Source: Bacillota bacterium | Lineage (GTDB): Bacteria > Bacillota > Sulfobacillia > JAJZYS01 > JAJYTV01 | Direction: 5' to 3' | Assembly (NCBI GenBank): GCA_021799275.1 | Contig: JAJZAT010000001.1 | Span: 97,431-161,430, forward strand | DNA: 64,000 bases | Part shown: in pieces, positions 23,864-32,046 of the stretch | Layout: each line of letters opens with the position of its first letter | Numbering within the stretch: the first letter of the stretch is position 1 | Notes under the pieces: generated by a model | The model's input: only the letters and a program-made list of their open reading frames with translations | Databases searched by the model: none | What the model was told of the DNA's origin: nothing | Translations under genes and position numbers: made by a program

Positions 23864-25294
23864 TCAGATATCGAGGTAGAGGTGGAACTCGATGGGCGTC
23901 GGCCTCAGGTTGACCGGATGGACCTCTTCGCGCCGCTTGTAGTCGATCCAGGCGCGGATCAGATCCTCCGTGAAGACGCCGCCCTCGGTCAGGAAGGCAT
24001 GGTCCTCCTCGAGGGCCCGGAGCGCCTCGTCGAGGCTGCCCGGGACCGCCTTGACCTTGGCAGCCTCCTCCGGCGCCAGGTGGTAGATGTTCTTGTCGAG
24101 GGGGCCGAAACCGAGTGCGGTTGGGTCGAGCCGGCGCCGCACGCCGTCGAGACCCGCCATCAACATGGCCGCGAACGAGATGTAGGGGTTGCCCGTCGCA
24201 TCCGGAGTGCGGAACTCGATGCGCACCGCCTTCGGGTTCTGCGACGTGACCGGCACCCTGATCGCCGCGGAGCGGTTGCCCTTCGCGAAGACGAGGTTCA
24301 CCGGAGCTTCGAAGCCCGGCACGAGCCGGCGGTAGGAGTTCGTCGTCGCGTTCGTGAGTCCCACGAGCGCCGGGGCGTGGCTGAGAATACCCGCGATGTA
24401 GTGGAGCGCGACCTGCGAAAGGTGGCCGTAGCCTTCGTTCTCATAGAAGAGCGGCACGCCGCCGCGGAAGATCGACTGGTGGGTGTGCATGCCCGAACCG
24501 TTGTCGCCGTAGAGCGGCTTCGGCATGAACGTCGCGATGCGGCCGGCGCGGCGCGCGATGTTCTTCACGATGTACTTGTAGAGCATAACGTTGTCGGCCG
24601 AGGTGGTCAGGCGGTCGAAGACGATGCCGATCTCGCTCTGGCCGGCGGTCGCCACCTCGTGATGGTGGCGCTCGACCTCGATGCCGCACGCCTTCATGGC
24701 GCGCACCATCTCGCCGCGCAGGTCGGAGAGCTGGTCGTTCGGCGAGACGGGCGCGTAGCCCGACTTCGACCGGATGCGGTGCTGCAGGTTCGGGGCGCCC
24801 ACGTCGCCCGAGCCCCAGTGCGACTCTTCCGAGCCGATCGCGAAAAAGGACTCCTCGGGATTCACCTGGTAGCGCACGTCGTCGAAGATGAAGAACTCCA
24901 GTTCGGGGCCGAAGTAGGCGGTGTCGCCGACGCCGCTCGCCTCGAGGTAAGCCTCGGCCGCCTGCGCCACGCGCCGCGGGTCGCGCGAGAAGCGCTGCAT
25001 CGCCGGATCGTAGATGTCGCAGTTGATCGAGAGCGTCGGGCGCTCGTGGAAGGGATCGAGGAAGGCGGTCTCAGGGTCCGGGACCATGATCATGTCGCTC
25101 TCTTCGATTTCGCGGAAGCCCCTCAGGGAACTTCCGTCGAACGGCACGCCCTCGCTGAACGCCTCCTCTGCGATCTCCTCCGCGGGAAAGGTGATGTGGT
25201 GCCAGGTACCGGGCAGATCGATCAGCTTGAGGTCCACGAACTCGACCGCACCGCTCCGGAGCATCGACAGGATCTCGTCCTTAGTCAAGCCCAT
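23864..25294 (-). CDS. glnA: Glutamine synthetase, type I
   Basis: A 476-residue ATP-dependent enzyme making glutamine from glutamate and ammonia; forms a dodecamer. Metal and substrate motifs are present: DGSSLRGF, GPELEFFIFD, NGSGMHTHQSIF-like DNGSGMHTHQS, VPGFEAPVNLVFAKGNRSA and IEFRTPDATGNPY. Length and the C-terminal region LDKNIYHLAPEE, with a Tyr where enterobacterial enzymes are adenylylated, followed by FLTEGGVFT, place it with the GSI-beta subtype, not the ~444-residue GSI-alpha usual in Bacillota. It overlaps glnR by 14 bases and is surely controlled with it. Confidence 0.95.
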   Translation of the reverse strand: MGLTKDEILSMLRSGAVEFVDLKLIDLPGTWHHITFPAEEIAEEAFSEGVPFDGSSLRGFREIEESDMIMVPDPETAFLDPFHERPTLSINCDIYDPAMQRFSRDPRRVAQAAEAYLEASGVGDTAYFGPELEFFIFDDVRYQVNPEESFFAIGSEESHWGSGDVGAPNLQHRIRSKSGYAPVSPNDQLSDLRGEMVRAMKACGIEVERHHHEVATAGQSEIGIVFDRLTTSADNVMLYKYIVKNIARRAGRIATFMPKPLYGDNGSGMHTHQSIFRGGVPLFYENEGYGHLSQVALHYIAGILSHAPALVGLTNATTNSYRRLVPGFEAPVNLVFAKGNRSAAIRVPVTSQNPKAVRIEFRTPDATGNPYISFAAMLMAGLDGVRRRLDPTALGFGPLDKNIYHLAPEEAAKVKAVPGSLDEALRALEEDHAFLTEGGVFTEDLIRAWIDYKRREEVHPVNLRPTPIEFHLYLDI

Positions 25295-25646
25295 CCTCCT
25301 CTTCCTGATCGTGATGCTCGCTCAGCACGCGCTCCAGCTCGGCGCGGTTCGACACCGGATAGAGCGAACGCAGGGCATGGGCGGCCATCAGCCTGCTGCG
25401 CACGTCGCGCTCGGGCTCCGCCGACGGGTTCTCGACGATGCGCCTCGCCGTCGCCAGCGTCTGGCCCGACGCGAGAATGCGCTGGATCTCGAGAAGGCGC
25501 TGCACGTCGCTCTCGCCGTAGTAGCGCTGGCCGCCCGGGGTACGGCGCGGAGAGACCAGCCCGACCTGCTCGTAGTAGCGGATCTGCCGCTCACTGAGGC
25601 CAGTGCGCCTGCTTACGGCGCCGATTCCCATCGAGCGGTCCGGCAT
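25281..25646 (-). CDS. glnR: GlnR-like MerR-family nitrogen regulator
   Basis: A 121-residue MerR-fold protein. The DNA-binding part (MGIGAVSRRTGLSERQIRYY, residues 6 to 25) and the wing GGQRYYGESDVQRLLEI resemble Bacillus GlnR, including the shared RQIRYYE core. The C-terminal third (HALRSLYPVSNRAELERVL) is the region that in GlnR senses feedback-inhibited glutamine synthetase. ATG 25646 follows GAGGGGG. Its overlap with glnA supports the nitrogen role; the effector partner here would be a GSI-beta enzyme. Confidence 0.85.
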   Translation of the reverse strand: MPDRSMGIGAVSRRTGLSERQIRYYEQVGLVSPRRTPGGQRYYGESDVQRLLEIQRILASGQTLATARRIVENPSAEPERDVRSRLMAAHALRSLYPVSNRAELERVLSEHHDQEEEDGLD

Positions 25647-25670
25647 GCTTGCGCCCCCTCTCTGTCAGCT

Positions 25671-25732
25671 ATAGTAGGCGGCTACGCTTAAAACGGTCAA
25701 TCTTTTGTCAGGTTTCAAGCGCAAATCTTACA
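25671..25732 (-). promoter_or_regulatory. glnRA promoter with candidate GlnR site
   Basis: On the minus strand TTGACC (25700-25695) and TACTAT (25676-25671) are 18 bases apart, 24 bases before the glnR start. Just upstream, TGTCA (25706-25710) and TTACA (25728-25732) form an inverted pair like GlnR/TnrA half-sites, but the 17-base gap is ten longer than the Bacillus site. Promoter likely; operator tentative. Confidence 0.6.
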
Positions 25733-25773
25733 ATGCTCAGGTCAAGCCTTGCGACGTGGCCACACCCGACCCC

Positions 25774-25814
25774 TTGACCTGCCTCCTCTGTCCGAGTAGC
25801 ATCTACGTAGATGC
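25774..25814 (+). promoter_or_regulatory. Promoter and palindromic operator of the ArsR-DUF2087 gene
   Basis: TTGACC (25774-25779) and TAGCAT (25797-25802) are 17 bases apart. The perfect 16-base palindrome GCATCTACGTAGATGC (25799-25814) covers the -10 box, and a further CATCTAC half lies at 25816-25822. An ArsR repressor bound there would block its own promoter. Confidence 0.8.
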
Positions 25815-25837
25815 TCATCTACCTAAGGAGGGTTTTC

Positions 25838-26398
25838 ATGAGCGAGGAGGAGATTGCGGCCGCCCTGGCGTTCTTCAAGGGGCTCGCGGACGAGAGCCGC
25901 CTGCGCATCCTCGGCCTCCTGGCCGGGAAGCCGCGCAGCGTGGAGGAGCTCGCGGCGGCCCTCGAGCTCAGGACCCCCACCGTTTCGCACCATCTGCAGA
26001 CGCTGCGCCGGCTCGGCATCGTCGAGATGCGTCCCGAGGGCACCACGCACCGCTACCGGCTCGACCTGCGCCGGCTGCAGGATCTCAGCCGGGATCTCCT
26101 GGCCTCGGAGAAGGTTCGCAGCCTGGCGGCGGCCGACGCGGACGCCGCCTGGGAGCGCAAGGTGCTGCGCGACTTCTTCGCCGGCGAGGAGCTCCGGGAG
26201 ATCCCCGCGAGCCGTAAGAAGCGCCTCGTCGTGCTGCGCTGGCTCGCGGACCGTTTCGAGCCTGGCCGCCGGTATCCCGAGCAGGAGGTCAACGAAATCC
26301 TGCGCCGGCACCACCCCGATGCCGCGACGCTGCGCCGCGAGTTCATCGCGACCGGTCTGATGCAGCGCGAGGACAGCGTCTACTGGCGCACGACCTAG
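25838..26398 (+). CDS. ArsR-family repressor with DUF2087 domain
   Basis: A 186-residue cytoplasmic regulator. Residues about 8 to 90 are an ArsR winged helix (FFKGLADESRLRILGLLAG; TPTVSHHLQTLRRLGIVEMR). The C-terminal part (KKRLVVLRWLADRFEPGRRY, residues about 128 to 147; VNEILRRHHPDAATLRREFI) is DUF2087. No Cys metal site is present, so it is unlikely to be a metal sensor. ATG 25838 has a strong AAGGAGGG site; the longer frame from 25811 would start inside the operator. It stands alone, so its targets other than itself are unknown. Confidence 0.9.
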   Translation: MSEEEIAAALAFFKGLADESRLRILGLLAGKPRSVEELAAALELRTPTVSHHLQTLRRLGIVEMRPEGTTHRYRLDLRRLQDLSRDLLASEKVRSLAAADADAAWERKVLRDFFAGEELREIPASRKKRLVVLRWLADRFEPGRRYPEQEVNEILRRHHPDAATLRREFIATGLMQREDSVYWRTT

Positions 26399-26517
26399 CC
26401 GCTGTCCTGACCGATTCGGGCAGGCCTGACGGAACGGAGAACGTCAAACGCATCCACAGCCTGCGCGGGAAGCCGCCCGCCTTATGCGCATGCTAGTCGC
26501 AGGCAGGTGACTTCCGC

Positions 26518-27033
26518 GTGTGGCAGATGTGGCTCCTGAAGGTCCCGCTGCTTCATCTGATCATCCGAACCGCGCTGATCTACATCGTCGTGCTGCTCGG
26601 CCTGCGCCTCTTCGGCAAGAGGGAGGTCGGGCAGTTCACGCTCTTCGACCTCGCGGTCGTCATGCTGGTAGGCAACGCCGTCCAGCCTGCCATCACGGGT
26701 CCGGACACCTCCGTCACCGGCGGCCTCGTCATCACCGTCACGCTCTTCCTGCTCAATCGCCTGGTCAACTACCTCACGGTGAGCAACAGGCTCGTGCGGG
26801 ACATCATCGAGGGCCATCCCACCGTCGTCGCCCGCGGCGGCCACTGGCTGAGGCGCGCCCTGGCGCAGGAGGGCCTGTCCCCCGAGGACTGCCTGCCCGC
26901 GCTGCGCGACCACGGAGTCGAGAACGTCGACGGCGTGGACCTCGCCGTGCTCGAGGTGGACGGCACCCTGTCGGTGGTGCCGAAGGGGCAGGGCCTGAGG
27001 CGCGGCAACCGCGTGCTGGGAGAGAACGTCTAG
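26518..27033 (+). CDS. DUF421 (YetF/YcaP-type) membrane protein
   Basis: A 171-residue protein with three N-terminal membrane helices (LLHLIIRTALIYIVVLLGLR, LFDLAVVMLVGNAVQPAI, GGLVITVTLFLLNRLVNYL), then a cytoplasmic DUF421 domain (GHPTVVARGGHW; LAVLEVDGTLSVVPKG). RLFGKREVGQFTLFDL is the family signature. In Bacillus, YetF-like proteins are linked to spores and membranes, with no clear biochemistry. GTG 26518 is used; ATG 26527 is equally possible. It converges with phoU across a long hairpin. Confidence 0.88.
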   Translation: MWQMWLLKVPLLHLIIRTALIYIVVLLGLRLFGKREVGQFTLFDLAVVMLVGNAVQPAITGPDTSVTGGLVITVTLFLLNRLVNYLTVSNRLVRDIIEGHPTVVARGGHWLRRALAQEGLSPEDCLPALRDHGVENVDGVDLAVLEVDGTLSVVPKGQGLRRGNRVLGENV

Positions 27034-27050
27034 GACGCACGCACCGCCGA

Positions 27051-27100
27051 GAGCGCAAGAGACCCGGCCGGGCCAATGCCCGTCCGGGTCTCTTGCGCTC
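27051..27100. terminator. Bidirectional terminator between DUF421 gene and phoU
   Basis: A perfect 17-bp stem (27051-27067 with 27084-27100) around a loop that itself can pair (GGGC/GCCC). It sits between convergent genes and begins 17 bases past the DUF421 stop. Confidence 0.8.
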
Positions 27101-27101
27101 G

Positions 27102-27755
27102 CTAGCGGTTCAGGTCCTGGCGCTCGCCCGACACCATGAAGATCACCGACTCGCCCAGGTTGGTCGCGTGGTCGGCCACGCGCTCGAGGTGCTGGGCGAC
27201 GAACAGCAGGTGGGTGCCCTGATGGATGGTGCGAGGGTCCTCCATCATGTAGACGAGCAGTTCGCGCATCACCTGGCTGTAGAGGTGGTCTACCTCATCG
27301 TCGGTCTTGAGGAGTTCCTCCGCGGCCTGCGGGTCGCGGCGGACGTAGGCGCGAAGCGCGTCGCGCGTCATGCGCAAGGCGAGTTCCGCCATGCGCGGAA
27401 TGTCGATGAGGGGCTTCATCAGGGGCTCGTCGCCGATGCGCTCCGTGACGCGCGCGATGTCCACGGCGTGGTCGGCCATGCGCTCGAGGTCGCCCACGAT
27501 CTTGATCGCGGTCCCCACGATGCGCAGGTCCGAGGCGGCGGGCTGCTGCAGCGCGATGATCTCGAGACAACGCGTCTCGATGTCGAGCTGCATGCGATCG
27601 ATCTCGTCGTCGCCCTCGACGATCTGGTGCGCGAGGTCGCGGTTGCCCTCCGCGAGCGACTTGACCGACTGTCCGATCCGCTCCTCCACGAGCGTACCCA
27701 TGCGCAGGATATCCTGCTGCAACTCCTCCAGTTCCTGATGGAACGTGCTGCGCAC
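27102..27755 (-). CDS. phoU: Phosphate signalling regulator PhoU
   Basis: A 217-residue all-helical protein made of two three-helix PhoU repeats. Metal-binding signatures are visible twice: KIVGDLERMADHAVDIA in the first half and VAQHLERVADHATNLGE in the second. It restrains PhoR signalling and Pst transport when phosphate is plentiful. GTG 27755 is chosen because AAGGGAG lies eight bases ahead and the N-terminus (RSTFHQELEEL) then matches the family; GTG 27764 is too close to that site. Last gene of the pho operon. Confidence 0.95.
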   Translation of the reverse strand: MRSTFHQELEELQQDILRMGTLVEERIGQSVKSLAEGNRDLAHQIVEGDDEIDRMQLDIETRCLEIIALQQPAASDLRIVGTAIKIVGDLERMADHAVDIARVTERIGDEPLMKPLIDIPRMAELALRMTRDALRAYVRRDPQAAEELLKTDDEVDHLYSQVMRELLVYMMEDPRTIHQGTHLLFVAQHLERVADHATNLGESVIFMVSGERQDLNR

Positions 27756-27770
27756 CCTAGGCACTCCCTT

Positions 27771-28529
27771 CTAGCCGAACCGCCCCGTGACGTAATCCTC
27801 CGTCCGGCGGTCGCGCGGTCGCGTGAAGATGTCCCTCGTGGGCCCGAACTCTATGAGCTCCCCGCTGAGGAAAAAGGCGGTGTGATCCGAGATGCGTCCT
27901 GCCTGCTGCATATTGTGCGTCACGACGATCAGCGTGTAGTTCTCCTTGAGCGATTCCGTCAGCTCCTCGATCTTCGCCGTCGCGACGGGATCGAGCGCGG
28001 AGGCGGGCTCGTCCATCAGGAGAACCTCCGGTTCCACCGCCAGGGCCCGGGCGATGCAGAGCCGCTGCTGCTGGCCACCGGAGAGTTCGAAGGCGCTTTT
28101 CTGCAGCTTGTCCCGCACCTCGTCCCAAAGCGCCGCGCGCCTGAGGCTCTGCTCCACGATCTCCCTGAGGCGCGCCTCGGAGCGCTGCCCGTGCACCCTC
28201 GGTCCGTAGGCGATGTTCTGGTAGATCGTCATGGGAAACGGGTTCGGGCGCTGAAAGACCATGCCCACGCGCTTGCGCAGCCGGGCCGGGTCCTGGCTGC
28301 GCGCATAGATGTCCTCGCCGTCCAGCAGCACCTTTCCGGTGATGCGCGCGCCGGGAACATGGTCGTTCATGCGGTTCAGGGTGCGCAGGAAGGAGGACTT
28401 GCCGCAGCCGCTCGGGCCGATGATCGCCGCGACGGTGTGTTCCTGGATCTCGACGCTGACATCCTTAAGCCCCAATGCTGAACCGTACCAGAGGCTGAGG
28501 TTCTCCACGCTGATCTTCGCAGCACTCAA
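27771..28529 (-). CDS. pstB: Phosphate ABC transporter ATPase PstB
   Basis: A 252-residue ABC ATPase. Walker A is GPSGCGKSS, the Q-loop lies in [17 protein letters not shown], a typical PstB sequence, the signature is [15 protein letters not shown], Walker B is [13 protein letters not shown], and the switch His is in VVTHNMQQA. Length and motifs are normal. It overlaps the upstream permease gene by four bases. It is the only pstB in the window and may serve both permease sets. Confidence 0.97.
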   Translation of the reverse strand: MSAAKISVENLSLWYGSALGLKDVSVEIQEHTVAAIIGPSGCGKSSFLRTLNRMNDHVPGARITGKVLLDGEDIYARSQDPARLRKRVGMVFQRPNPFPMTIYQNIAYGPRVHGQRSEARLREIVEQSLRRAALWDEVRDKLQKSAFELSGGQQQRLCIARALAVEPEVLLMDEPASALDPVATAKIEELTESLKENYTLIVVTHNMQQAGRISDHTAFFLSGELIEFGPTRDIFTRPRDRRTEDYVTGRFG

Positions 28530-29278
28530 CGGAGCCTACCCTCCCGTCGCTCTCCAGCCAGCACCGCCGCCACGCCCGCCGCAACCGCGGACAGGAGCAG
28601 CAACAGGGCGGCTGGCCAGAAGGCCCGCGCATCACGGAGCCTGCCTGTGATCTCAAGATACCATAGCGCCGATGCCAAGGTGGTGCCGGCCTGCAGGGCA
28701 AGCCTGCCGCGTTCCAGGAGCCCCTGCGCCAACAGCGCAACGAGCGCCGCCTCGCCGAGCGCGCGTCCGGCCACCCCGAGCAGGATGCCCACGAGTTCGC
28801 GCCGCACGAAGCCGTATACGGCCGTCGCCACCTGGCTAGGCCGCGCCCCCAGGGCCTGTGCCGCCTCTCCCGTCGCCCGGCAGCGGTCGAAGCTCTCCTG
28901 CGCGAGCAGCACGGTCTGGGGCAGGCAGAGGAGCGCGAGGCCCGCCGCGACGAGGCCGATGCCCGGCGAGAGGCCGAACGCATCGCCCAGCCAGCGCAGC
29001 ATGACCGCCCCGACCACGACACTCGGCAGGGCCGCGCTCACGCTCAGCGGCCCGCGCCAGCGAGAGCCTCCAGGGCTGAACGCAAGGGTGCCGCCCGCCG
29101 CCACCCCGAGAGCCGCGCTCGCCGCCACGGCCGTCAGCGCCGTGACCACGCTCGCGACGAGGGAGCCCATGTCGGGGGGGCCAATGGGCCGACCGACGCC
29201 GGCCAGCACGCCGATCCAGACGAGAAGCGGCAGAAGTTGCGTCAGGCGGTAACGGGCGATGCCTCGTCTATAGGCCAT
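28526..29278 (-). CDS. Divergent PstA-like phosphate permease
   Basis: A 250-residue membrane protein with five to six hydrophobic segments. The ABC permease EAA-type loop is visible ([20 protein letters not shown]) and is followed by [14 protein letters not shown], which resembles PstA. It is about 30 residues shorter than the canonical pstA in this window and lacks much of its conserved sequence. ATG 29278 follows GGAAGGA and overlaps the preceding permease by 11 bases. The role is inferred mostly from its place before pstB and phoU. Confidence 0.75.
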   Translation of the reverse strand: MAYRRGIARYRLTQLLPLLVWIGVLAGVGRPIGPPDMGSLVASVVTALTAVAASAALGVAAGGTLAFSPGGSRWRGPLSVSAALPSVVVGAVMLRWLGDAFGLSPGIGLVAAGLALLCLPQTVLLAQESFDRCRATGEAAQALGARPSQVATAVYGFVRRELVGILLGVAGRALGEAALVALLAQGLLERGRLALQAGTTLASALWYLEITGRLRDARAFWPAALLLLLSAVAAGVAAVLAGERREGRLR

Positions 29279-30032
29279 GTTCCGCATTCCTTCCCAGCCA
29301 GCCCGTGAGTCCGCCGACGAGTCCCAGGAGCAGTGCGATGGCGCCGAGCGACAGCACCCAGCTGCTCTGGGGCGGCGCCTGCGGCAGTTCGCCGAGCAGC
29401 GTGCCCGCAAGGCTTCCCGAGGGCCTCAGGAGATGCGGCCAGCCGTTCGCCCCGCCGACCAGCACCGAGACGAGGGCGGCCTCCCCCGCGATGCGCGCGG
29501 CCGCCGCGAGCGACAGGCGCAAGGTCGCCCGGCGCAGCGGCCGGCCGATCGCAAGCGCTGCCGCGTCCGGCTGCAGGCCGAGCGCGAGCGCGGCCAGCCG
29601 GGTGTCCCGCCAGGTCTTCGCTTCGGCCGCAACCCCCTCCGCGACGAGCGGCATCGTCGCGACGCCGAGCCCGAGGCCCGCGAGCAGACAGCCCGGTCCC
29701 AATCCGATGCTGCGCAGCAGACCGAGACCCCCGGCCAGCAGGGCGAAAGCGATCAAGACCCCCGGCGTGCCCGCAAGCAGCGAGACGGCGAAGGAGCTGC
29801 GCCCGGCGAGTCCCACCTGCAGCCCTACGCCCTCGCCCAGAACACCGGCGACGAAGCCGCCGATGCCAGCCACGGCGGCGCTGCCGGCGGCGATGCCCAG
29901 GACGCCGTAGGCGCCTGGCGGCGCCCAGACGCCCGAGAGGAAGTCGAGGCGCGCCAGGCCTGAGATCCCCCACGCGACGACCGCCAGCAGCGGCAGGAAA
30001 GAGATCAGCAGCACAATCCGCGTCTGCTTCAT
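29268..30032 (-). CDS. Divergent PstC-like phosphate permease
   Basis: A 254-residue membrane protein with about six hydrophobic segments (VLLISFLPLLAVVAWGISGL first). The loop EAKTWRDTRLAALALGLQP and the following ARIAGEAALVSVLVGG correspond to the ABC permease coupling region. It is about 80 residues shorter than the canonical pstC at 48683-49684. ATG 30032 overlaps the upstream gene by four bases; the long open frame beyond it is the antisense-like shadow of the next genes. Assigned by weak motifs and context. Confidence 0.75.
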   Translation of the reverse strand: MKQTRIVLLISFLPLLAVVAWGISGLARLDFLSGVWAPPGAYGVLGIAAGSAAVAGIGGFVAGVLGEGVGLQVGLAGRSSFAVSLLAGTPGVLIAFALLAGGLGLLRSIGLGPGCLLAGLGLGVATMPLVAEGVAAEAKTWRDTRLAALALGLQPDAAALAIGRPLRRATLRLSLAAAARIAGEAALVSVLVGGANGWPHLLRPSGSLAGTLLGELPQAPPQSSWVLSLGAIALLLGLVGGLTGWLGRNAEHGL

Positions 30033-30766
30033 GGCATCTCGTCCTCCCTGGCGACCGCCGCCACCAGGTACGCGGCGAGGTCCGCTCTGAGGTCTCCCCG
30101 CCGCCAGACGGCGTACGCCGCGTAGCGCAAGGGATAGTCCCGCTGCCAGGGCAGCCGTCCCTCCAGGCGGACGACCAGCGGACGTGGCGCGAACTGGAGC
30201 TCGACGATGCCGATGCCCCCCGGCAACGCCTGCACGAGGTCGGCCACCTGCCCGCTCGCCAAGGCGGTAAGCGCCCCAGGGCGCAGGCGTCCGCCGGCGA
30301 GTTCGCGCAGCCGTGACCGCAGCCCCGAGCCGTGCGCGCGCAGAACGAGTTCGATCGGCCGTCTCGGCCCGCCGAGCGCGGCCCAGTTGCGCACCTGTCC
30401 GCGCAGGATGGCCCTGAGGGAGGAAAGGCTGAGGCTGCGTGCCAGCCCCGGCGCCGCGATCACCGCCAGCGTCGCCCGTGCGACCTGCCGCCGCTCGAGA
30501 CCCGGCGCCCCGTACGGCACGTCGACGAGCGCCAGGTCCGCGCTGCCGCGCTGCAGGGCCGCAAGTCCGTACGACGAGCCCAGGGCCGAGATCGAGACCG
30601 GCCCGCCGACCAGCACCCTGAGACCCGGCCGCGCCGCCTCCGCGAGCGGCAGGAGCGAGGTGGCCCCGGCGATGCGCAGGGCGGGGCCGGGCAGACAGCC
30701 GAGGGCCAGGATGACCAGCGCGAGAAGGACGAGCCCGATCCGCCAGGAGTCGAGAAAGCGCTGCAA
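30029..30766 (-). CDS. Divergent PstS-like phosphate-binding protein
   Basis: A 245-residue exported protein. The N-terminus has a hydrophobic stretch LVLLALVILALGC with a lipobox-like end, so it is probably lipid-anchored. Remains of the PstS fold can be read: RIAGATSLLPLAEA, ALGSSYGLAALQRGSADLALVDV, VIAAPGLARSLSLSSLRAIL and the Arg/Ser-rich AHGSGLRSRL. It lacks about 110 residues compared with the canonical PstS in this window. It lies between phoR and the permeases. Phosphate as ligand is inferred from context; another oxyanion is possible. Confidence 0.75.
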   Translation of the reverse strand: MQRFLDSWRIGLVLLALVILALGCLPGPALRIAGATSLLPLAEAARPGLRVLVGGPVSISALGSSYGLAALQRGSADLALVDVPYGAPGLERRQVARATLAVIAAPGLARSLSLSSLRAILRGQVRNWAALGGPRRPIELVLRAHGSGLRSRLRELAGGRLRPGALTALASGQVADLVQALPGGIGIVELQFAPRPLVVRLEGRLPWQRDYPLRYAAYAVWRRGDLRADLAAYLVAAVAREDEMP

Positions 30767-30789
30767 AGGCAGCCCTCCGCGCTCCCGAC

Positions 30790-32046
30790 CTATGCATCGG
30801 TGGCCTTGGCCATGCCCGGTATGCGCAGGTGGAACGCACTGCCGCGCCCAAGCTCGCTCTCGACGGTCAGCTCGGCGCCGACCGAGAGCGCGAGATGGCG
30901 CGCGATGGCGAGCCCGAGTCCCGAGCCGCCCGTCGCGCGCTGGCGCGAGCGGTCCACGCGGTAGAATCGCTCGAAGATGTGCGGCAAGTCGGCCGCGGGG
31001 ATGCCGGGGCCGTCGTCCGCCACCGTCAGTTCGGCCTGGCCGGCCACGGGGCTCACCCGCACCGTGACGTGACCGCCGTCCTGCGTGTACTTGACGGCGT
31101 TGTCGATCAAGGAGATCAGGATGCCCTCGATGCGGTCGCGATCGGTGATCGCCGTGGCCGACTGGCCCTCCACCCCGAGCGCGACACCGCGCGCCTGGGC
31201 CTCGGGGCCGTAGCGCTCCGCGACCGCCCGAGCCAGCTCCAGGAGGTCCACCCGGGCCCGCTCGGGACGCTCGCGGCCGCTCTCGATCGCGGCGAGGCGC
31301 AAGAGGTCGTCGACCAGCAGCGACAGCCGCCTTGTTTCCTCCGCGATATGCCGCAGGAACCTCTGGCGGTGTCCCTCGTCCACCGCGCCGTCCAGGAGGG
31401 TCTCGGCGAAGCCCCCGAGCACCGTGAGCGGCGTCCGCAGCTCGTGCGACACGTTGGCCACGAACTGGCTGCGGACCTCGAGCAGGCGTCGCTCCTCCGT
31501 GACGTCGTGCACCACGAGCAGCGTGCCGCCCGTACCGGGCACCGGCGCGAGGTCGATCTGCAGCGTGCGACCCGCCTCGCGCCGCTCGAGCTGCAGCACC
31601 TCGCCCTTCTCCACTTCGTCCAGGGCGGACTCGAGGGCGTAGGTATGGGTCATGGCAAGGTGGTAGGTCTGCTCCACCTCCGGCGCCCAGACGCCGAAGA
31701 TGCGTTCCGCCGCCGGATTGATCACCTGCACGCGGCGGCGCGCGTCGAGCAGCACCACGCCGGCGCGCAGGTTGCCGATGATCGCGAGAAAGCGCATGCG
31801 GTCGAGCTCCAGGGCGTCGAGGCGCTCGCCGAGCTGCTGCAGCACCTCGTTGAACCTTTCCTCACGCTCGGCGAGATTGCCCTGCGGCGCGTAGAACCGC
31901 TCGGGCTGCCCGCCCGAGGAGAGCGCCGCGAGCGCCCCCAGCGCGAGGTCGAACTCGCGCAGGGCGCGCCGCCGCAGCATTACCGCCAGGACGGCGCCGA
32001 TCGCCAGCCCGGCGAGGATGCCGACGAGCAGCCAGGCGGCCGTCAC
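30790..32046 (-). CDS. phoR: Phosphate sensor histidine kinase PhoR
   Basis: A 418-residue kinase with a single N-terminal membrane helix (LLVGILAGLAIGAVLAVML) and no large extracellular domain. A PAS domain spans about residues 85 to 185 (NLRAGVVLLDARRRVQVINPAA), then the dimerisation/phosphoacceptor helix with His201 in NVSHELRTPL, and the ATP-binding domain with N box LIDNAVKYT, G1 ADDGPGIP and G2 GSGLGLAIA. Lack of an outer sensor fits PhoR proteins that read the Pst-PhoU state. It overlaps phoP by four bases. Confidence 0.92.
   Translation of the reverse strand: MTAAWLLVGILAGLAIGAVLAVMLRRRALREFDLALGALAALSSGGQPERFYAPQGNLAEREERFNEVLQQLGERLDALELDRMRFLAIIGNLRAGVVLLDARRRVQVINPAAERIFGVWAPEVEQTYHLAMTHTYALESALDEVEKGEVLQLERREAGRTLQIDLAPVPGTGGTLLVVHDVTEERRLLEVRSQFVANVSHELRTPLTVLGGFAETLLDGAVDEGHRQRFLRHIAEETRRLSLLVDDLLRLAAIESGRERPERARVDLLELARAVAERYGPEAQARGVALGVEGQSATAITDRDRIEGILISLIDNAVKYTQDGGHVTVRVSPVAGQAELTVADDGPGIPAADLPHIFERFYRVDRSRQRATGGSGLGLAIARHLALSVGAELTVESELGRGSAFHLRIPGMAKATDA

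Noticed and set aside
23765-25597. 610-codon open frame on the + strand opposite glnA
   Set aside because: It is the antisense shadow of glnA and glnR, His/Arg/Glu-rich low-complexity protein typical of GC-rich reverse frames, with no ribosome binding site.
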